Part shown: one piece after another, positions 13,501 to 29,455 of the stretch
How positions within the stretch are numbered: position 1 is the stretch's first letter
Layout of the letters: each line of letters starts with the position of its first letter
Assembly (NCBI RefSeq): GCF_949628215.1
Contig: NW_027441202.1
Coordinates: 1 to 64,000 of the forward strand
DNA: 64,000 nt
Direction: 5' to 3'
Source of the DNA: Phalacrocorax aristotelis
Taxonomy: Eukaryota; Chordata; Aves; Suliformes; Phalacrocoracidae
The notes under the pieces: model-generated
Databases searched by the model: none
Told to the model about the DNA's origin: nothing
What the model saw: only the letters and a program-made list of their open reading frames with translations
Position numbers and translations under genes: made by a program

Positions 13501-15610
13501 GCTGCTAATTTACAGTTGGCCCTTGACTGGACGTGGAGCAGAGTGATCTATACAAAAGGTGCATTTGAGCAAATCTGTGAGTACTAGTGCAGCCATGCTG
13601 CAAACCTAGAATCAGTCTTTCCAGTTGAGCTTATTCAGTGATCTGCTGGTAGATGGTCTTGCCCGCAGATCTGGAAGTGCACTTTGAAACTCTGAAATGG
13701 CTCTGTAGGCTAACGATTTCATACTTGTTCTTGAAAAGGTGTTGCGCTGTTTGACGGCTCCTGCAACTCCGTTGACCCGGAGAGGTTACAGGCTCTGCAG
13801 CACCGCCAGTTGCTTTTGAGCAACCTTAGCACAGTCTTAAACTGTTTTCTAACAGAGGCACAAGAGCTCGCTGGAAAAGGTTTGTCACAGTATTTCTAAC
13901 TCTCTGGTGTGTCTTATGAAGATTTGGAACGATGCTGGGGCTGTAATTGTGGAAAGAGGAGCTGTTGTTGGTTTTGCTGATTGGCAGAAAGTCAAATGTA
14001 GCGGGGAGAAGGGGCTTAAATGGGAGGGGTTGGGGCTGCCACTTAACGCGCGTTGAGTTCAGGGCACGAGTTTGTTGGGGAGCTCGTGCGAGTGGGTGGG
14101 GAGGCTGCGTTCAGCAAGGAGCTGTGCAAGCGCCCGGCTTGAAATTACAGCAACGGGATGTGGCACTGTGACAAATACTCCCTTTGATTGTCAGCTAGCA
14201 GTGCGTAATTGCATGCAAATATTGGATTGGAAATTACTAAAATCAGAGAGGAAGCCTAAATGAGTAACATGTGAAGTGAGTTGCATGAGTTTCTGTAGCT
14301 GTTTCTATTAGAACTTGTTCCTGGCATATTGAGGAGAAGAGAGAAAATCCCTTTGCTAGAGTAAACCTCTCTGCTACGTGAAGAACAGGTGCCTTATCCA
14401 TGAGTGGATTTAGTAGTTCCGACTTCACTTTTTTTTATTAAACCTTTAGTGAATCTTCTTCTTTGTAGGGGTTGCTTGTGATTGTGGGCTTTTTCTTCAG
14501 TTAAGGAAGTGATACGGAGTGAAAAATGCACAGGCAAAGATTCCTACCGTGTTATTTTTCTACTTTCTCTTTAGTGCAATGAGGGGAGTTTTATAAAAAA
14601 CAAAAGAAATTGCACACCAACAGTCCTCTTAAGCTTCTTTTCATGTTTTGCAGACCTGACAAACAAGCTGGCGGTGACCAGCCTCGCAGCTTTGTATGCA
14701 CGAGTGGTCCTCTGGTTCTGTGGGTCCCGTCTCCTGCCAGAGGGCTCAGGTAAGCCTAAACTGTCACGCATCTGTAGCAGTCAGTGCTTCCTATGAACAC
14801 GTGCTTCCCCGTGGTTTTGTCAAGGCTTCATCAACACCAAGTCGTGCCGGTTCAGTGACAGCAGATGCTGAAGTTCTGCTGCTGAAATTGAGATTTCACT
14901 GTTTTTTCAACTCCGTCGTGTAGAATGATGGAAGCAGTTTCTTTCCGGGGTGTTTCTCAGAAACAGCACTAAGCCTCTGAGTGAAGGAGTTGCTCGTGCC
15001 CACAGCTTGAAATCCTTGGGATTGTAAACAAGTAACTCCTAAAGCACCAACACGGGAATGCTTGATTTTACAGTAAAAGCCTGACGTGCGTGTTTTGAAC
15101 TTTTTACGGATTGTTTGAGGAAAAAATACACCTTGGAAATAGTTCACCATTTGGATGGGTTATAAACCCTATTGTCAGCCTTAACTGTCTTACGCGTGTT
15201 CACATGACATGTTTAAAAACCCATTCCCTTTGAGAACTGGGGTTTTTTTTTTAGAGTGAACTTCAGCTGACACTACATGTTCTGGATGCTACATCACCTG
15301 TAAGCTTGAAATGGCACTTAGGACAAGGAGGAATTGACTCCTGTGTCGTAGGTCTCTTTTAGCAAAGGCAGAAGGAGGATGGGCTTCTTTCAAAGTCGGA
15401 GGCTGGACTGTGCTTTTGATGCTCAGCTTGTGTGTTCTTCTGTCTTTTTAGTCAAAAACTGTAGGTTGAAAATGTGATATGACTTCTTTAACTTACTTCT
15501 TATTTATTGCCTGTAGGTGATGAGATGCGTTTCTCTAGACCTTTCTACAATTATCCTCTGATTCGGAGCTACTACGCTGGTCATCGACAGAAACTGGAGC
15601 GTTTATCAAG
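1517..15610 (+). CDS. AHCTF1: AHCTF1/ELYS-like gene, copy 1 (13 exons, truncated 3')
   Basis: ELYS seeds nuclear-pore assembly on chromatin; its N-terminal half is a seven-bladed beta-propeller followed by helices. Exons, each bounded by AG and GT with matching phases: 1517-1697, 2485-2692, 3965-4081, 5043-5127, 7118-7268, 9709-9841, 9929-10110, 10585-10646, 13309-13399, 13487-13576, 13739-13879, 14654-14749, 15517-15610. They read open for about 543 codons with no stop or frameshift. Diagnostic ELYS motifs in order are [90 protein letters not shown] and LFDGSC. The two 5' exons seen in copy 2 must lie before base 1 if present. No exon matching the ELYS segment between GFQKE and EEQLEA was found. 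After 15610 the gene stops, so most of the helical region and the AT-hook tail are absent. It is a diverged paralog or truncated duplicate; function is unproven. Confidence 0.85.
7630..8183 (+). mobile_element. CR1 LINE fragment, 3' end (in copy 1 intron)
   Basis: This stretch reads like the 3' portion of a 5'-truncated chicken-repeat-1 LINE: the CCCCAGGGCTCGGTGTTGG block, a reverse-transcriptase-derived C-terminal region, CAGGCTGCCCAGGGAAGTGG, and the terminal GGGCTCGATGATCTTAAGGGCC followed by degraded ATGACTCTACGAGTCTATGATCT tail units. It is broken by many stops. It lies in the AHCTF1-like intron between 7268 and 9709. Confidence 0.85.
12184..12688 (+). mobile_element. CR1 LINE fragment with bird-type tail (copy 1)
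   Basis: CR1 3' region with GTGTCCAAAGAAGGGCACC, GAGAGGTTGAGGGACCTGG, GGCTGCCCAGAGAGGTGG and the terminal TCCAACCTTAAGGATTCTATGATTCTATG microsatellite tail, which is diagnostic for CR1 in birds. It is less decayed than the element at 7630 and still contains a 162-codon open frame (12109-12597) derived from the LINE. It sits in the long intron 10647-13308, the same intron from which one expected ELYS exon is missing. Confidence 0.92.
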
Positions 15611-18600
15611 GTAGGACGTGCAGGAAAGCTCTAGAGCAGTTCCGCTGCAAATTCAGAAGCGGCAGCAAGTGGCTGCCAGCGAGCGCACGGCGATGGAGAG
15701 GAGCCGGGAGGAGGCTGTGCCCATGCAGCGTGCTGCGAGCAAAGCCACGAGCATCCTCCGCCGTGGCTCAGGAGAGACGGGATTTTGGCGTGGGTGATGC
15801 CAGCGCTGCCCTCGGCCACCCAGCAGGGACGAGGGGTGGGCAGGAGCTGCCAGTGCCGGCAGCGTGGCGTGAAAAGCAACGGCCCCTTGCCTCGCAGGGC
15901 AGCCCCTTGTTCCAGGGATCCACCCGCCAGGGATTGAAGGAAGGAAACCAGATTGCTGCTTACGGCTTTGCTTTGAGCGTGTTTTGGATTTGAAGAGCGC
16001 GTTTAATAAAGGGTATCTTATGTCAACAAAGTGTCCAGAGTCGTTCTGTGGTTACAAGGCGAGGGCAGTCGGGGTCTTGGGGGCTCGGTGGGTGGAAACC
16101 CTTTCTGGCTGGGAGCATCCACCCACCCGTCCCCCTGCACCTCCCCAAAACCAGCCCAGCTGCTTCAAGTCTCCTAAACACTTCCCAATGTCCCTTTCAA
16201 CCCGCATTACCGACCCATCCTAAATCCTGCCTCCTCCGAGCCCTGCCAGGATGGAGAAGGTGCAAATGCAAACGAAACCTCTGCAGGGAGAGCCTGGCCG
16301 GGGGTAGCGGCAGCTTCCTGGTGCGGGGTGCGGGTGGCCGGGCAGTGGGCACAGGCGCCGGGGCCCCGGCACTGCGGGGACGGATGAGGACACCCAGAGG
16401 GGACCTTTCCTGGAGGGGAAGGGGAGAAGAGGAGCGCTGAAGAGAAATCCCTCCAGCGCCAGGGAAGAAACCTCGTGCTGGGAGCTGATGCCTTGAAGGT
16501 GAGGAGGGCTGTAAGGGGGGGTTATAATTTGGTTTTAATGGAGGGGCTGATGCGTGGTGGGGGGAAGCACCTTGCGGCAAGTGGGTTGCTCGCAGACAGC
16601 CCCATCCTGCGCAGGGGGAGGGTGGGGATGGGAGCGCTGAGGCCTGAAGTGCTTTGCTGCAGGCTGCTCTGGAAAGCCCTCGAGCTCTTGCTGCCTTCAG
16701 GTGTGTTTTTGCAGAGGCAGGCCCTGCTCCCGAGGGAGGTGACTTGTTAGAAGGGCAGCAAACTGAGGGTTGGGGTTGGTTTCTGGCTGTCGGTCTGCTG
16801 AAAAGGGAGATAGAGATTCCCGCTCCCCTGGGAGTCGCCTCCTCCCTCCTCCACGGCTGGTCCCAGCACCCGCCAGCTCCCAGCCTGCAGCCGCTGAGGA
16901 AGGGCGCGAGCAGAGGGGACTCTGCCCGTGTGCTGGGGAGAGGGTTTGACCCTCCCAGCTCGTCTGGCCCAAACCCCCGGGGGTCCTGGCAGGAAAAGCC
17001 CTTGTTGTCCGCACCACTGGTGGCAGCAGCAGCCCCCGAGAGCGGGTCTGGCCGCCCCCCTGCCCCTTGGTCTCAGGGGTCCTTCCCCCGTGGGGCAGTG
17101 GGCAGGAGGAGTGCCTGGTGGTTAAACCTTCCCGGAGACACCCCGAAGCCCCCCACCCCGCAAAGGGCAGGCCTTACAGTGTAAGGGGAAAGCAAACGGC
17201 TTCCCTTGGCTTTCATGGCTGCTCTTGGCCCCCTCGGTTGGGGTGCTGGGGGTCCCTCCCTGGTCTCTGTTAAAGCCCTTGGGCGGGCAGTGGTGGGGCT
17301 TGGGGAGTTCTTAGAGAGACATGTGTCTGTAATCCTTCTAATTAAATAAAGGCAGGCCCCATCCTTGAATCTGGGGCTCTACCAGCCCCCCTCCCCCCTT
17401 CAGCTTTGCCCTGGTCACTGTGGGCTCCTCAGCGGTCACAAGTGGAGGGGGGGTCCCAGGCAGGAGGGAAGGGCTGGGGCTGCCCCTGCACCAGCCCCAC
17501 GGGGGCACCAGGATGTGGGGTTTGGGATTGCTGGGGATGGATTTGGCACTGGGTGCGGGGTACGGTGGGATCCCGCATCCTCCCTGCCACCTCCCCGCGT
17601 ACCCCAACCCTGCCCATCCCCACCCCGGGGCTCCGTCCCTCAAATAGCCGAGTCTCAGCCCAAACTGGCAGGTCCACTCCACCTCCCCATGGCCATGCGA
17701 GGACCAACCGCAGGGCCAGGAGCTGTGTTATTGTTATTTGCATTCCCTCCGCCGCTCCCCCCAACCACTGCCGTGAGGGTTTCTGGGCTCTCCCTTACCG
17801 GGGGCACAGGAATGTGCAAGGGCTGGGTGGTGACACTGGGGATCAGGCATCCAAACAAGCTGTCGCCCCGCTGAGCCTTATTCTGGGGGGAAAAGCCTGT
17901 TTTGAGGGAGCAGAGCGGGTGATTCCGCTCCGCCCACACCCCCTGACTGTTGGTCGCAGCATCATTCGAATGACGGAACCCTCGGCCCCAGCTGCCCCAG
18001 TGCAGCCGGTGCTGGGCTCCTCGGCCTCGGGGGCCTCTCCTCGCCCAAAGACACGCGAGTTTGGGCTCACAGCCCGGCAGCGAAGCCGGACACCACAGCC
18101 CCAGCCCGGGAATAACGGACGCCTGGATCCACCGGCTCTCGCTGAGTAAGGGTGTGCTTGGGCTGGGCCTGTGCCCCCTCCCCGGGTTGTTTTAGGGGCG
18201 CTAGGTGAAGGGAGAGGCAGAAAGAGCAGGAAACCAAGGGAAGCTGGTAGCAGGAGGGGAACGTTAAGATATTTTGGCGAGGTGGTGTAGCCTGAGATTT
18301 TGTCCTGCTAGCAGCAGGTGGGAGAATCATTCTTGCTTTGCGGGATGGCAGGGCTGGATTTTGGCTGTTTGAGGGGGTTTGGCTGTTTTTATTCTTTCTT
18401 ACTTTGGCTGAAGGCTTGTTGGGCAGCACTGGCCTGCTGGGGTCTGGGTGACACCGTGGCACAGGGGTTTGAGGGAATTTCCCTGAGTTTGGGGCTGCTC
18501 AAGCACCCTGGGGGAGGTGTTGTGGCTCCGGTGCGCAGCACCCTGGGGATGGGTCTCGCCCAGCGGCACCCGGAGCACCCAGGGCCAGCCCTGCCCGGGT

Positions 18601-18656
18601 GCCGGAGAGCAGCTGCGCTTCAGGGAGCTTCAACCCTCTCCCTGTTGCTGTTGCAG
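15611..18656. other. Intergenic, GC-rich; contains a duplication or gene breakpoint
   Basis: Immediately after the donor at 15611 the AHCTF1 similarity ends and a GC-rich, CpG-containing sequence begins near 15630. AATAAA motifs occur at about 16005 (after TTTGAAGAGCGCG) and 17344 and could serve as poly(A) signals, but no coding unit is supported. The several 100-250 codon open frames here (for example 17406-18149) look like GC-rich chance frames with no recognisable protein. The right end is the probable upstream region or first intron of the FOXJ1-type gene. Confidence 0.4.
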
Positions 18657-18726
18657 GATCTGCCCCATCCCCTCCCTTCCCTTCACGTGCACCCCGTGAA
18701 AGCAGGAGCTGCCGAAGTGCCGAGGC
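18657..18726 (+). other. 5' UTR part of FOXJ1-type coding exon 1
   Basis: A strong acceptor (CTGTTGCTGTTGCAG, ending at 18656) precedes 70 bases of untranslated leader before the ATG at 18727. Mammalian FOXJ1 also has an upstream non-coding exon, so this arrangement fits. The non-coding first exon and promoter were not identified; they would lie in the GC-rich DNA before 18640. Confidence 0.55.
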
Positions 18727-21925
<3,199 letters not shown>

Positions 21926-23120
21926 GGGGCCAGTCACTCTCCAAAGCCCGCACAGGCTTTAGTAGGATGCTCCCCCAGAGCTGCTGGGACTTACAAGGGA
22001 CAAGAGTTTCTAGAGACAGAGACATTCACAGGGACTTTTACCAGCTTCATTGTAAGATTATTCACAGAAACACCGCGGGGAGAAAAAAACAACACCACAG
22101 GAACAGCTTGATAGAGCTTTAAAGGCCACGTCAGAAGTCTCTAGTCCATGAGTTTCCTCAGGAGAAGAAATACAACACTGCTTATTTTTTTGCTTTTAAA
22201 GGAATACATGTGAATTGTCTTTTTCTTTTTCCCCGTGGCAAAGGACACGGCCTACGTTCCTTCAGGGCTAACAGAGCACCCGCTAAATCCCATCCAAGAC
22301 ATGAGATCCTGGTGGCTTAGGGCTCGACAGACTAAGTGCAATTTTCTCACCCCTTCGTCCCTCTGTTTCTCTCTCTCTTTTTCCTATTTTCTGCCTAGGG
22401 TAGGTCATAGGTATAGTGTGATAATTAGCTAGCAAGTACGTAGAGGTCCCTTCTAGATCCTCTGAGTTCAACCTCCCTCCTAGGGAGGTTCTACCTAGGG
22501 AAGAACAAAAGGTTTATAAATTCAGCAAGTCTGCTTCTTTAGATGTTTTTATAGAATCTATTATCGATTATATATTCAAAGGAACCTGTATTTTTAGCAC
22601 TAGAATTTCCTAAGAGTGGGGTTAGGGGAAATGCAGTTTGGGAGTTGGTTTATATTTTCATTGTTTAAAGGCTTGTGTTCATCGTTCTGTAAACCAAGAC
22701 CAGGCAAGGGAGGATTCCTGCAGCAGCAGCAACAGGTTTCATCAAGGGTCCCGGAATTGTCCGCGATAGGAGAGGAGCAGCGGGGACGGGGTCGCTCCCA
22801 CAACTGGCTTTGGTATTTTTTCTACCCAAACCCCTCGCTGCCGTTGCCAAAGGGTCTAGACCACCATAAACCCTCTCTGCCTTTCACTAGCTGACGTAGG
22901 CTGGGGACAGTGTCCCGGGGCTGGGGAGCAAGGGTCATGCCTCTTGCGGGTTTTGGGGGGGGGTCACTGTAGGTGTTGGTATCTGTATTGCTGATGCTTC
23001 TTTTTATTTGTTGTTTTTGTGATATTTTCCTGTTTTGGGGCCTCTATATGATACTGAAGAACTGCAGATACACGTGTGCAATTTAACGTTTTTCATGGAA
23101 AGTTATTTACAAATTAAAAA
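21926..23120 (+). other. FOXJ1-type 3' UTR (inferred)
   Basis: About 1.2 kb follows the TAA stop with no credible coding. It is AT-richer than the exons and contains conserved-looking UTR text around 22540-22600 (TTATAGAATCTATTATCGAT). An ATTAAA hexamer at about 23113 (TACAAATTAAAAACAAAAATAG) is the best candidate poly(A) signal. The end point is inferred. Confidence 0.45.
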
Positions 23121-23754
23121 CAAAAATAGAGAAGAAAAAACCCCTTCTGCCTCCTTGTTTCCCTCCAGCACCGCCGGGCTCTGTCTGACCCTCTCTCCTG
23201 TGGGTAGGGGACACCTCAGCAGCCCAGCCCTGGCTGTACACCCAGCCCCGGTACGGGGGTGCCATCACCCCCCTCTGCAGCGACACAGCAATTCTCCACG
23301 GGGAAACCGAGGCACAAACCCCCACCTGCGCGGCAACGCTTACACACCGCCCGTGTGGCACCAGGGTGGCCGTGCCTGGTGTCCGAAGTCCTGGGAGCTG
23401 CTCCCAACCCCCGGAGCATCCTTCCCTGCCCCTGCGGGGAGCTCCTGGGGGTGACATGATGGGAGCGCGTGGGACTGTCCCTCTGCTTGTGCCAGGGCCG
23501 GACCCGGCACCGCAGCTGCCCTGAGAAACACAAGTGGACGTTTTTATGGACATTTTACAGGGAAGGGCCATAGACAAAGGGAGTGATGTCTGTGTATGAT
23601 GCCAAAGGCTGGGGAGGGGAGGGGTGGTGGTTGGTGAGGTTGCGTTGCATCGTATGGGACCTGGGCATGGCGAAAACGGTGTGGAATAAGGGGTGGCGAC
23701 CGCGCTGGTTTTGGCTGGGAGAGGGTCACTCCTCTTCGCTGCAGCTGGCGAAGC
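23121..23754. other. GC-rich spacer between FOXJ1 3' end and LTR relic
   Basis: I see no gene. Overlapping open frames on both strands (for example minus-strand 23107-23913) have no recognisable content and look like GC-rich chance frames. Confidence 0.4.
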
Positions 23755-24210
23755 AGCCAGGGACCTTTCCAGCTTCCCACGCTCTGCCCCGTGGGCAAGG
23801 GGCCGGGGGGGCGGAGCCACAGCCAAGACAGCTGACCCTGACTGGCCAATGGGGTGCTCATTCCGTACCATGTGACGCCACGACCAGCCTATTACCCGGG
23901 GCAGTGGGCGCACAGAGGGGCGGCTGCTGCTCAGGGACCGGCATCGGCGGGTCGGCGGGTGCTGAGCGGCCGCGTCACGTGCCGTGTGTCTGGGTTGTTC
24001 ATTCCCCCTTCCCCCCGCCCCGGGTTTCGCCTCTCTCTCCTTATTTTCCTTTTCTTTGCATTATTGCTGTTGTTATTATGGTTTTATTTTAATTATTAAA
24101 CTGTTCTTATCTCAACCCACGAGCTTTCTCACTTTTGCCCTTCTGATGCTCTCCCCATCCTGCCAGTGGGGGGGCTGAGCAAGCGGCTGTGTGGGGCTCA
24201 GTTGCCGGCT
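23755..24210 (+). mobile_element. Avian ERV-type LTR relic, 3' part
   Basis: The order of blocks matches a common bird LTR: CAGCTTCCCACGCTCTGCCC, AGACAGCTGACCCTGACTGG, CATTCCGTACCATGTGACG, ATTAAACTGTTCTTATCTCA followed by ACCCACGAGCTTTCTCACTT, CTCTCCCCATCCTGCCAG, and a terminus near CGGCTGTGTGGGGCTCAGTT followed by GCCGGCT. The ATTAAA is the LTR poly(A) signal. The 5' portion and the final bases are lost. No internal retroviral genes are nearby. Confidence 0.8.
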
Positions 24211-27200
24211 CAACCCCAACAGCCTTTGCTTGTGGGCAGCCAGGCTGGGTGCCCCTACCAGCACCGCCTGGCCCCATCCCTCCCTGGCGCTGCAGAGCTT
24301 CCGAGCTACCTGCTGCTCTCAAGCCAGCGAAAGAGCACTGGGCCTACGGGCATCACAAAGAAGCGGTATTTGATGTGCATGCATTTGCAGCAGGATGATT
24401 TGGGAATCGGAATACACTTGCCCTCTGAGACAGACTGCTGACATTTCCAACAGCAAACTACTGGGAAAAAAAAACAACCCAGCGATTGCTTCATCAGTTC
24501 AACCTGACTTGGCAAGTTTCATTGAAGGGGACACAACTCTGCTTTAGAAGCAGCACCAGCAGTCGGATTTTCAACAACAGGAGACAGTGCAGGGTACACC
24601 AACAAATAAAACAACAACAGAGAGATGAAGACCCTCTGAAACAGCACATGGATGTGGAGCGTGTCCTCCAGAATCAAACACAGCAGCGGGGGGAGAGGGG
24701 GGTCTCTGCCTTGTTACCCTGTCCCTAATACCTCACCTTCCCTTTAGCTGGAGCCTCTCCTGCACTTTGCTTTGTGGGTAAACAAGTTATAGCACATCAG
24801 ATTTCGTCTGTTATTTATCGCTCGCAACAGGTTAAAGTGTGCATTGGGGTGTGCACGGGGATATTCGTCCTCAAGGGATAAGGAAATCAACTCATTGTTG
24901 GAACCCTGAAACCCAAATTTGCAGAGCTTGACTTGACTTACGGAAGCAATAGCACAGAAAAAAAGTGCTTTGTCCGTAATTGAACAAACGCTAAAACCAG
25001 GGGAATCAAACACGACCAGACAACTATTGCTATGAAGGGGGCCACTATGCCAGTGCAGAGAGGGGGTCAGACCTCCATCTCAAGAGCCATCCCTGAAAGC
25101 TGGCGGAACTGCCGAAGAAACTGTGAGTCTCTTCTCAAAGACTACTTTCTTCTCCCTTTTTAATTTCACTGAAGTACATTTGCTGACCATGCTGACTTCA
25201 CAGCAATCAAATCCCAGGTAACTTCTCAGTGTCGGGTGACAGCTGAGGACCAAATATGAAGCATCCTCCACCTGAGTTCCCCACGGCTCAGCTACAGATC
25301 CCCATCTGGCATCTTCCCAGTAGTGAGCTACTGAACCACACAAAAATAATTCTTACCTGTTGTAATCCTGCTGCTGGGCAGGAGCCACTGTTCAGGAGCT
25401 GAACACAAATGACTGCCATCGTGCTTAGGAGCGATTTGAAACACTGCCCTTCTGCCACCTGCAGCACAGCTAGTTCTGCTTAGCAGGAGGATATTGTCCT
25501 CCACGCGTCTCCCAACTCTGGGGGCAAATTCTTACACAAATAACTACTTGCCAAAGTCCCGAGGAAAAGCAAGTGTGGGCTGAGACATCCCCTTTCCACG
25601 TGGCTCTCTGCTGACAGGGGAAAACCCACTGAAATTCGCAGACTGACTGCATTCACCAACTGCAACTCGCACAGCAGCTTTCAGGAACGGCTCCAGGGCA
25701 CAGCAGCAATGGCACAGATTGATTTTAAAAGACCAGAGGCGTGATCTGTGGGTGTCACAGCCTTCCCCAGGCAGCCCTCCCGCTCCAGGTACCCCAGGCA
25801 CACCCTCTACTTTAGCAAGAAGAGGCCCAGCAAAGCCTCCCCACACACCGGAGTGGAGAGCGAGCACCAGGGCCAGCACACGCACAGAGACGCACATTAC
25901 CTGGGACGAGGACTGCATTCACATCAGGATTATAAAAATAAACACAACACACTTAAAATGGGTATTTCTTTTCCTCCCTTACCCCATCCCATCCGTTTCC
26001 AGTCCCTAACCACACTTCTCATTATTTTCCTCAACGCAGTAAGGTTATTTGGACAACACAGGAAAAAATATGAGGGTGGGACAGTATTGGCCAGGTAAAC
26101 CCACAGAAATATGAACTCGTCTGACTTTTGTCACTGTTACAGAGGAGACGACAGGGTGCTGTGACACAGAGAGGGACAACATCACTGGGCTGCTGCGGGA
26201 GGTACGTGCTAGTGTTTTATCAGGTCTGAGTTTTCTATTTGCTGCTGCACAGTCTATGTTCCATATCCCAAGGCTGAGGATAGCTGTTCTCAGAGCATAT
26301 CCTTTTAGAGCCCTCTCAGGTCCCTTTTTACCTATTGCCTTTGTTAGGGCAACGGCCTTTTCTCTCCCATATACAGGGCCCCTCTCCTCCCTCACATCAC
26401 CCAGAGAACAGACCTGATGACTTGTAAAATAGGGACAGAAAATGTCTGTAATCTCAGTGCTGAACCCAGGGCAGAGAAGAGGTGCTTATCTCCAAAACCT
26501 CACCCCTGCTCCTGTCCTAAAAGCCCAGGAAAGAGGATACACAGACAGTGATCCCCCCCTTCAGGGACTTCAGGTATTTTGTCTCTGCTGCGGAAGTATC
26601 AAAAATACAAAGGCTGTGCTACCGTTTTGGGTTCTTAAATAACCAACCATCAAAATTCGAAGGTACCTTTAGCCAGGCTGTATATCCCCAGGATTACAGA
26701 CAGCTACCAGACGCAGTACTTCAAGTTCTAAGAAAGAACAGCCATAGCCCAGACACTCTGAGGTGCAAGTTTACTTGAGTGACAAACATCAGTGACCTGA
26801 CAAAGAAGTCACAGAAATGTCAGCAGCAGCACCTTTAGAACAGTGTTTCTTTGTGGAAGCCCAAGCCCTGTGCTCAGATATCTGCCATACTTAGCCATCA
26901 CAGCGCCAAAATACTAAATCTGTTACGTGTGCTGTATCGACTGAAAATAGGAGTGGAAACGTCACCTGAAAGCAGTTCCTAGGATTAGGCACAACTTAGG
27001 AGCCCTGTGAAAAAACCCAGAAAGGTCTCAATTGCCAGAATTTGCTTTAAGATAATCTGGAAAATGCTGCAGTATTTTAGGGAGTAGTTATTACATTTGA
27101 AAACTTGCTGAGATTTCACACACTCATTGATCTGTAGCTGCGCTCTACTCATGATGAATCAGACATACAACCACGGATATTGTTGACAAACAACTCATAC

Positions 27201-27395
27201 ACCATCCAAAGTGCCCCATGAGCAGAGGGCAATTCGGAGGCTGCTGTGGAATTTAGGGGCAAAGAGAAAGGCTCATGCTGCCTGCCACTGCTAGAACACC
27301 ACCGGGCTCGCACTTACAGCCACGCACCTCCCGAAGGGGAGGAAGGACAAGGACGTACTTTACATCACCACACAAGGGTTGCTTCATCCACTTAC

Positions 27396-27514
27396 CTTGA
27401 GGAACACACTCCAAGGCCAGTAACGCATTTTGGAAGGCCTCTCCACCACTACAGCCTCCATTCCTCGCTCCCAAACAGGAGCCACTCTAACAGTGGTTTC
27501 TGCAATGTTTCCAG
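27396..27514 (-). other. Candidate exon of an unidentified minus-strand gene
   Basis: Read on the minus strand, TTCCTTCAG precedes a 119-base segment followed by GTAAGTGG. One frame is open for 39 codons and includes AETTVRVAPVWERGMEAVVV. I do not recognise it. It is supported only by splice signals and openness, so it may be chance. Confidence 0.25.
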
Positions 27515-29279
27515 CTGAAGGAACAGAAAGCTCATCTGCCTGGTTCATTTTCCGTGTCAGAACAGCAGTGCCATTCTTGCCTTGAACCGCATACAGCTAT
27601 TTACCTGATCCTTGACGACAGCAGCACCTCTCCTCTCATTTAGGGCAGCATTACAATACCAGGAGAGGGTGCCGCCCAACCAGAAACGGAGCGTGCATCG
27701 ACAAGACAGCGCTAGGCACACCCATTTCAATTAACCCCCAGAACAAGGCCACGTTTAGAAGCGCAACACTGTGGTGTCCAGAATTACTGGGGAGGGCCTG
27801 AAAGCACTGCAACAACTACTGCAGCAATACACCCAAAGCTTGCACGCAGAGCCACATAAATTCAGGGTTTTTTGCTTGCAGATGCTTCATGGGCACCAGG
27901 AGGCTGCTGTAGTGTTTGTGCAAGAGACGCTGTAACTCACCAGTGTACTTCATTTATTCAGAGCCAACACCAGAAAGACATGGCAAAACCACAAGCTAAC
28001 AATGGCTACTCATTGTGGTGGAGAGGCAAATCTTTAAGAAGGCTGGAAAACACGACTGTTCAAATAAGGCCAGCGGAGCTGACATACTACTGGGCTGTAT
28101 GAATACATGAATGACAGCAACAATCCTGTAGCCAGGATTGCATTTCAATAGCGGTAATTTCAATCACTGCACCTGATTCTCTGTCCTCCGTAAATCTGAG
28201 GAACACAGAATACAGAATGACAACCTGGAGCACAGAGACCAGCTTAGGGCAGAAAAGAGATCTTAGAAAGAGAACTACTAACATTTGCTAACATGCGAAA
28301 CTGATTACTGCAAGTTTGGAAAGGATTAACGCTTCCTTCATAATACCTGCACAAACACAATACTGTTTGGGATATTGTTCTTTTGCTCTTGCCTGAAACG
28401 GACATTGTCTTTAGGAAACTAGTCGCAATCACTTATGAAGGAAACTGCTTTTTTGCATGGCTCGCCAGCTGGCACCCTTGCTCTTTCCTCTATGGCTAGT
28501 ATGCAAAAACCCCAGATTTGGGGCAGAAGAATACCTGCCATCTCCTGCCCCCTCTCCCCAAATGCAAGAAAGAGTCAAACACTGACAATCAGACTCTTCT
28601 GGGATGGGAACAAATTAGAAGTTTACACTACAGTGCGTATCTGCCTTTAGTCTAAAAGCAAGAAAAGCAAACACATCGAATAGGGAATCTCTCCAGGTAC
28701 AGGAAGCAGGATCTGCAACTCGGCTCTCAGAAAAAGCAAGCAGACGGATGACGACACCACAGAACTAGAGTTGCTTTGCAAAACAGCAGTGCACACGTGT
28801 GTGTTAAGTATCAACCGGTCAACTAGCGTTGGAGATGAACGCTTGAACGGTCTAAAAACACGTGTAAGACTGCTTCTGGGGTGCCTCAGTTTGAACGGGA
28901 CAGCTCGAGGGCACGAATGTGAGGGTGCCTCTGTACCGCTATACTTTGCGTCCCAGCCTCTCTCCTCGGTTGGCACAGGCCAGTTGCCAGATTTGCCCGA
29001 GAGCTCCCCAGCATGGCCACAAGGTACCGGTACCGCCAGCGCCAGGTATCCCCACGGTTGGGAGCAGCATTGTCCCCACCCTGGGGCAGAGAGGGGCAGC
29101 ACAAAAACAACCCCAAAAAGGGCCCCGTCCCACCCCAGTGGTGGGGATGGGGCAGCTCACCCATGGCAGCACCGCAGGGCCGCCTGTACCGGCTGCATCC
29201 CTTCCCCTTGGGAAGGAAATTCACCTCTCCACAAAAATCATGCTTGGGAGGGAAATTGTGGGCATGGGAAACCATTGGG

Positions 29280-29455
29280 ATAGGAAACCATCCCAGGGCT
29301 GAGAAATCATTGTTGGCATGGGAAGCCATCACTGGGATGAGAAATCATCGTTGGGATGGGAATTCATGGCGGGGATGGGAAACCCTCATCGGGATGAGAA
29401 ATCAGCACAGAGGACAGAAAATCATCAGCAGGATGGGAAATCATGGTGATGGTCA
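29280..29455. repeat. Imperfect minisatellite, about 22-26 bp units
   Basis: Repeated GGGATGRGAAATCATC / GGGATGGGAAACCATC-type units, about seven or eight copies with variable linkers. It lies just upstream of the unrecognised proline-rich gene and could be part of its 5' region or intron. Confidence 0.75.

Larger units (their letters stand above)
1..14360. repeat. Segmental duplication block, copy 1
   Basis: Base 1 aligns to 49640, and collinearity continues to about 14360 (aligned to base 64000) with an offset drifting only from 49639 to 49640 to 49638. Identity is about 99% by eye, covering introns, exons and both CR1 insertions. The left edge lies outside the window. The right edge lies beyond what copy 2 shows, at or before about 15640 if the loss of ELYS sequence marks it. 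Confidence 0.95.
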
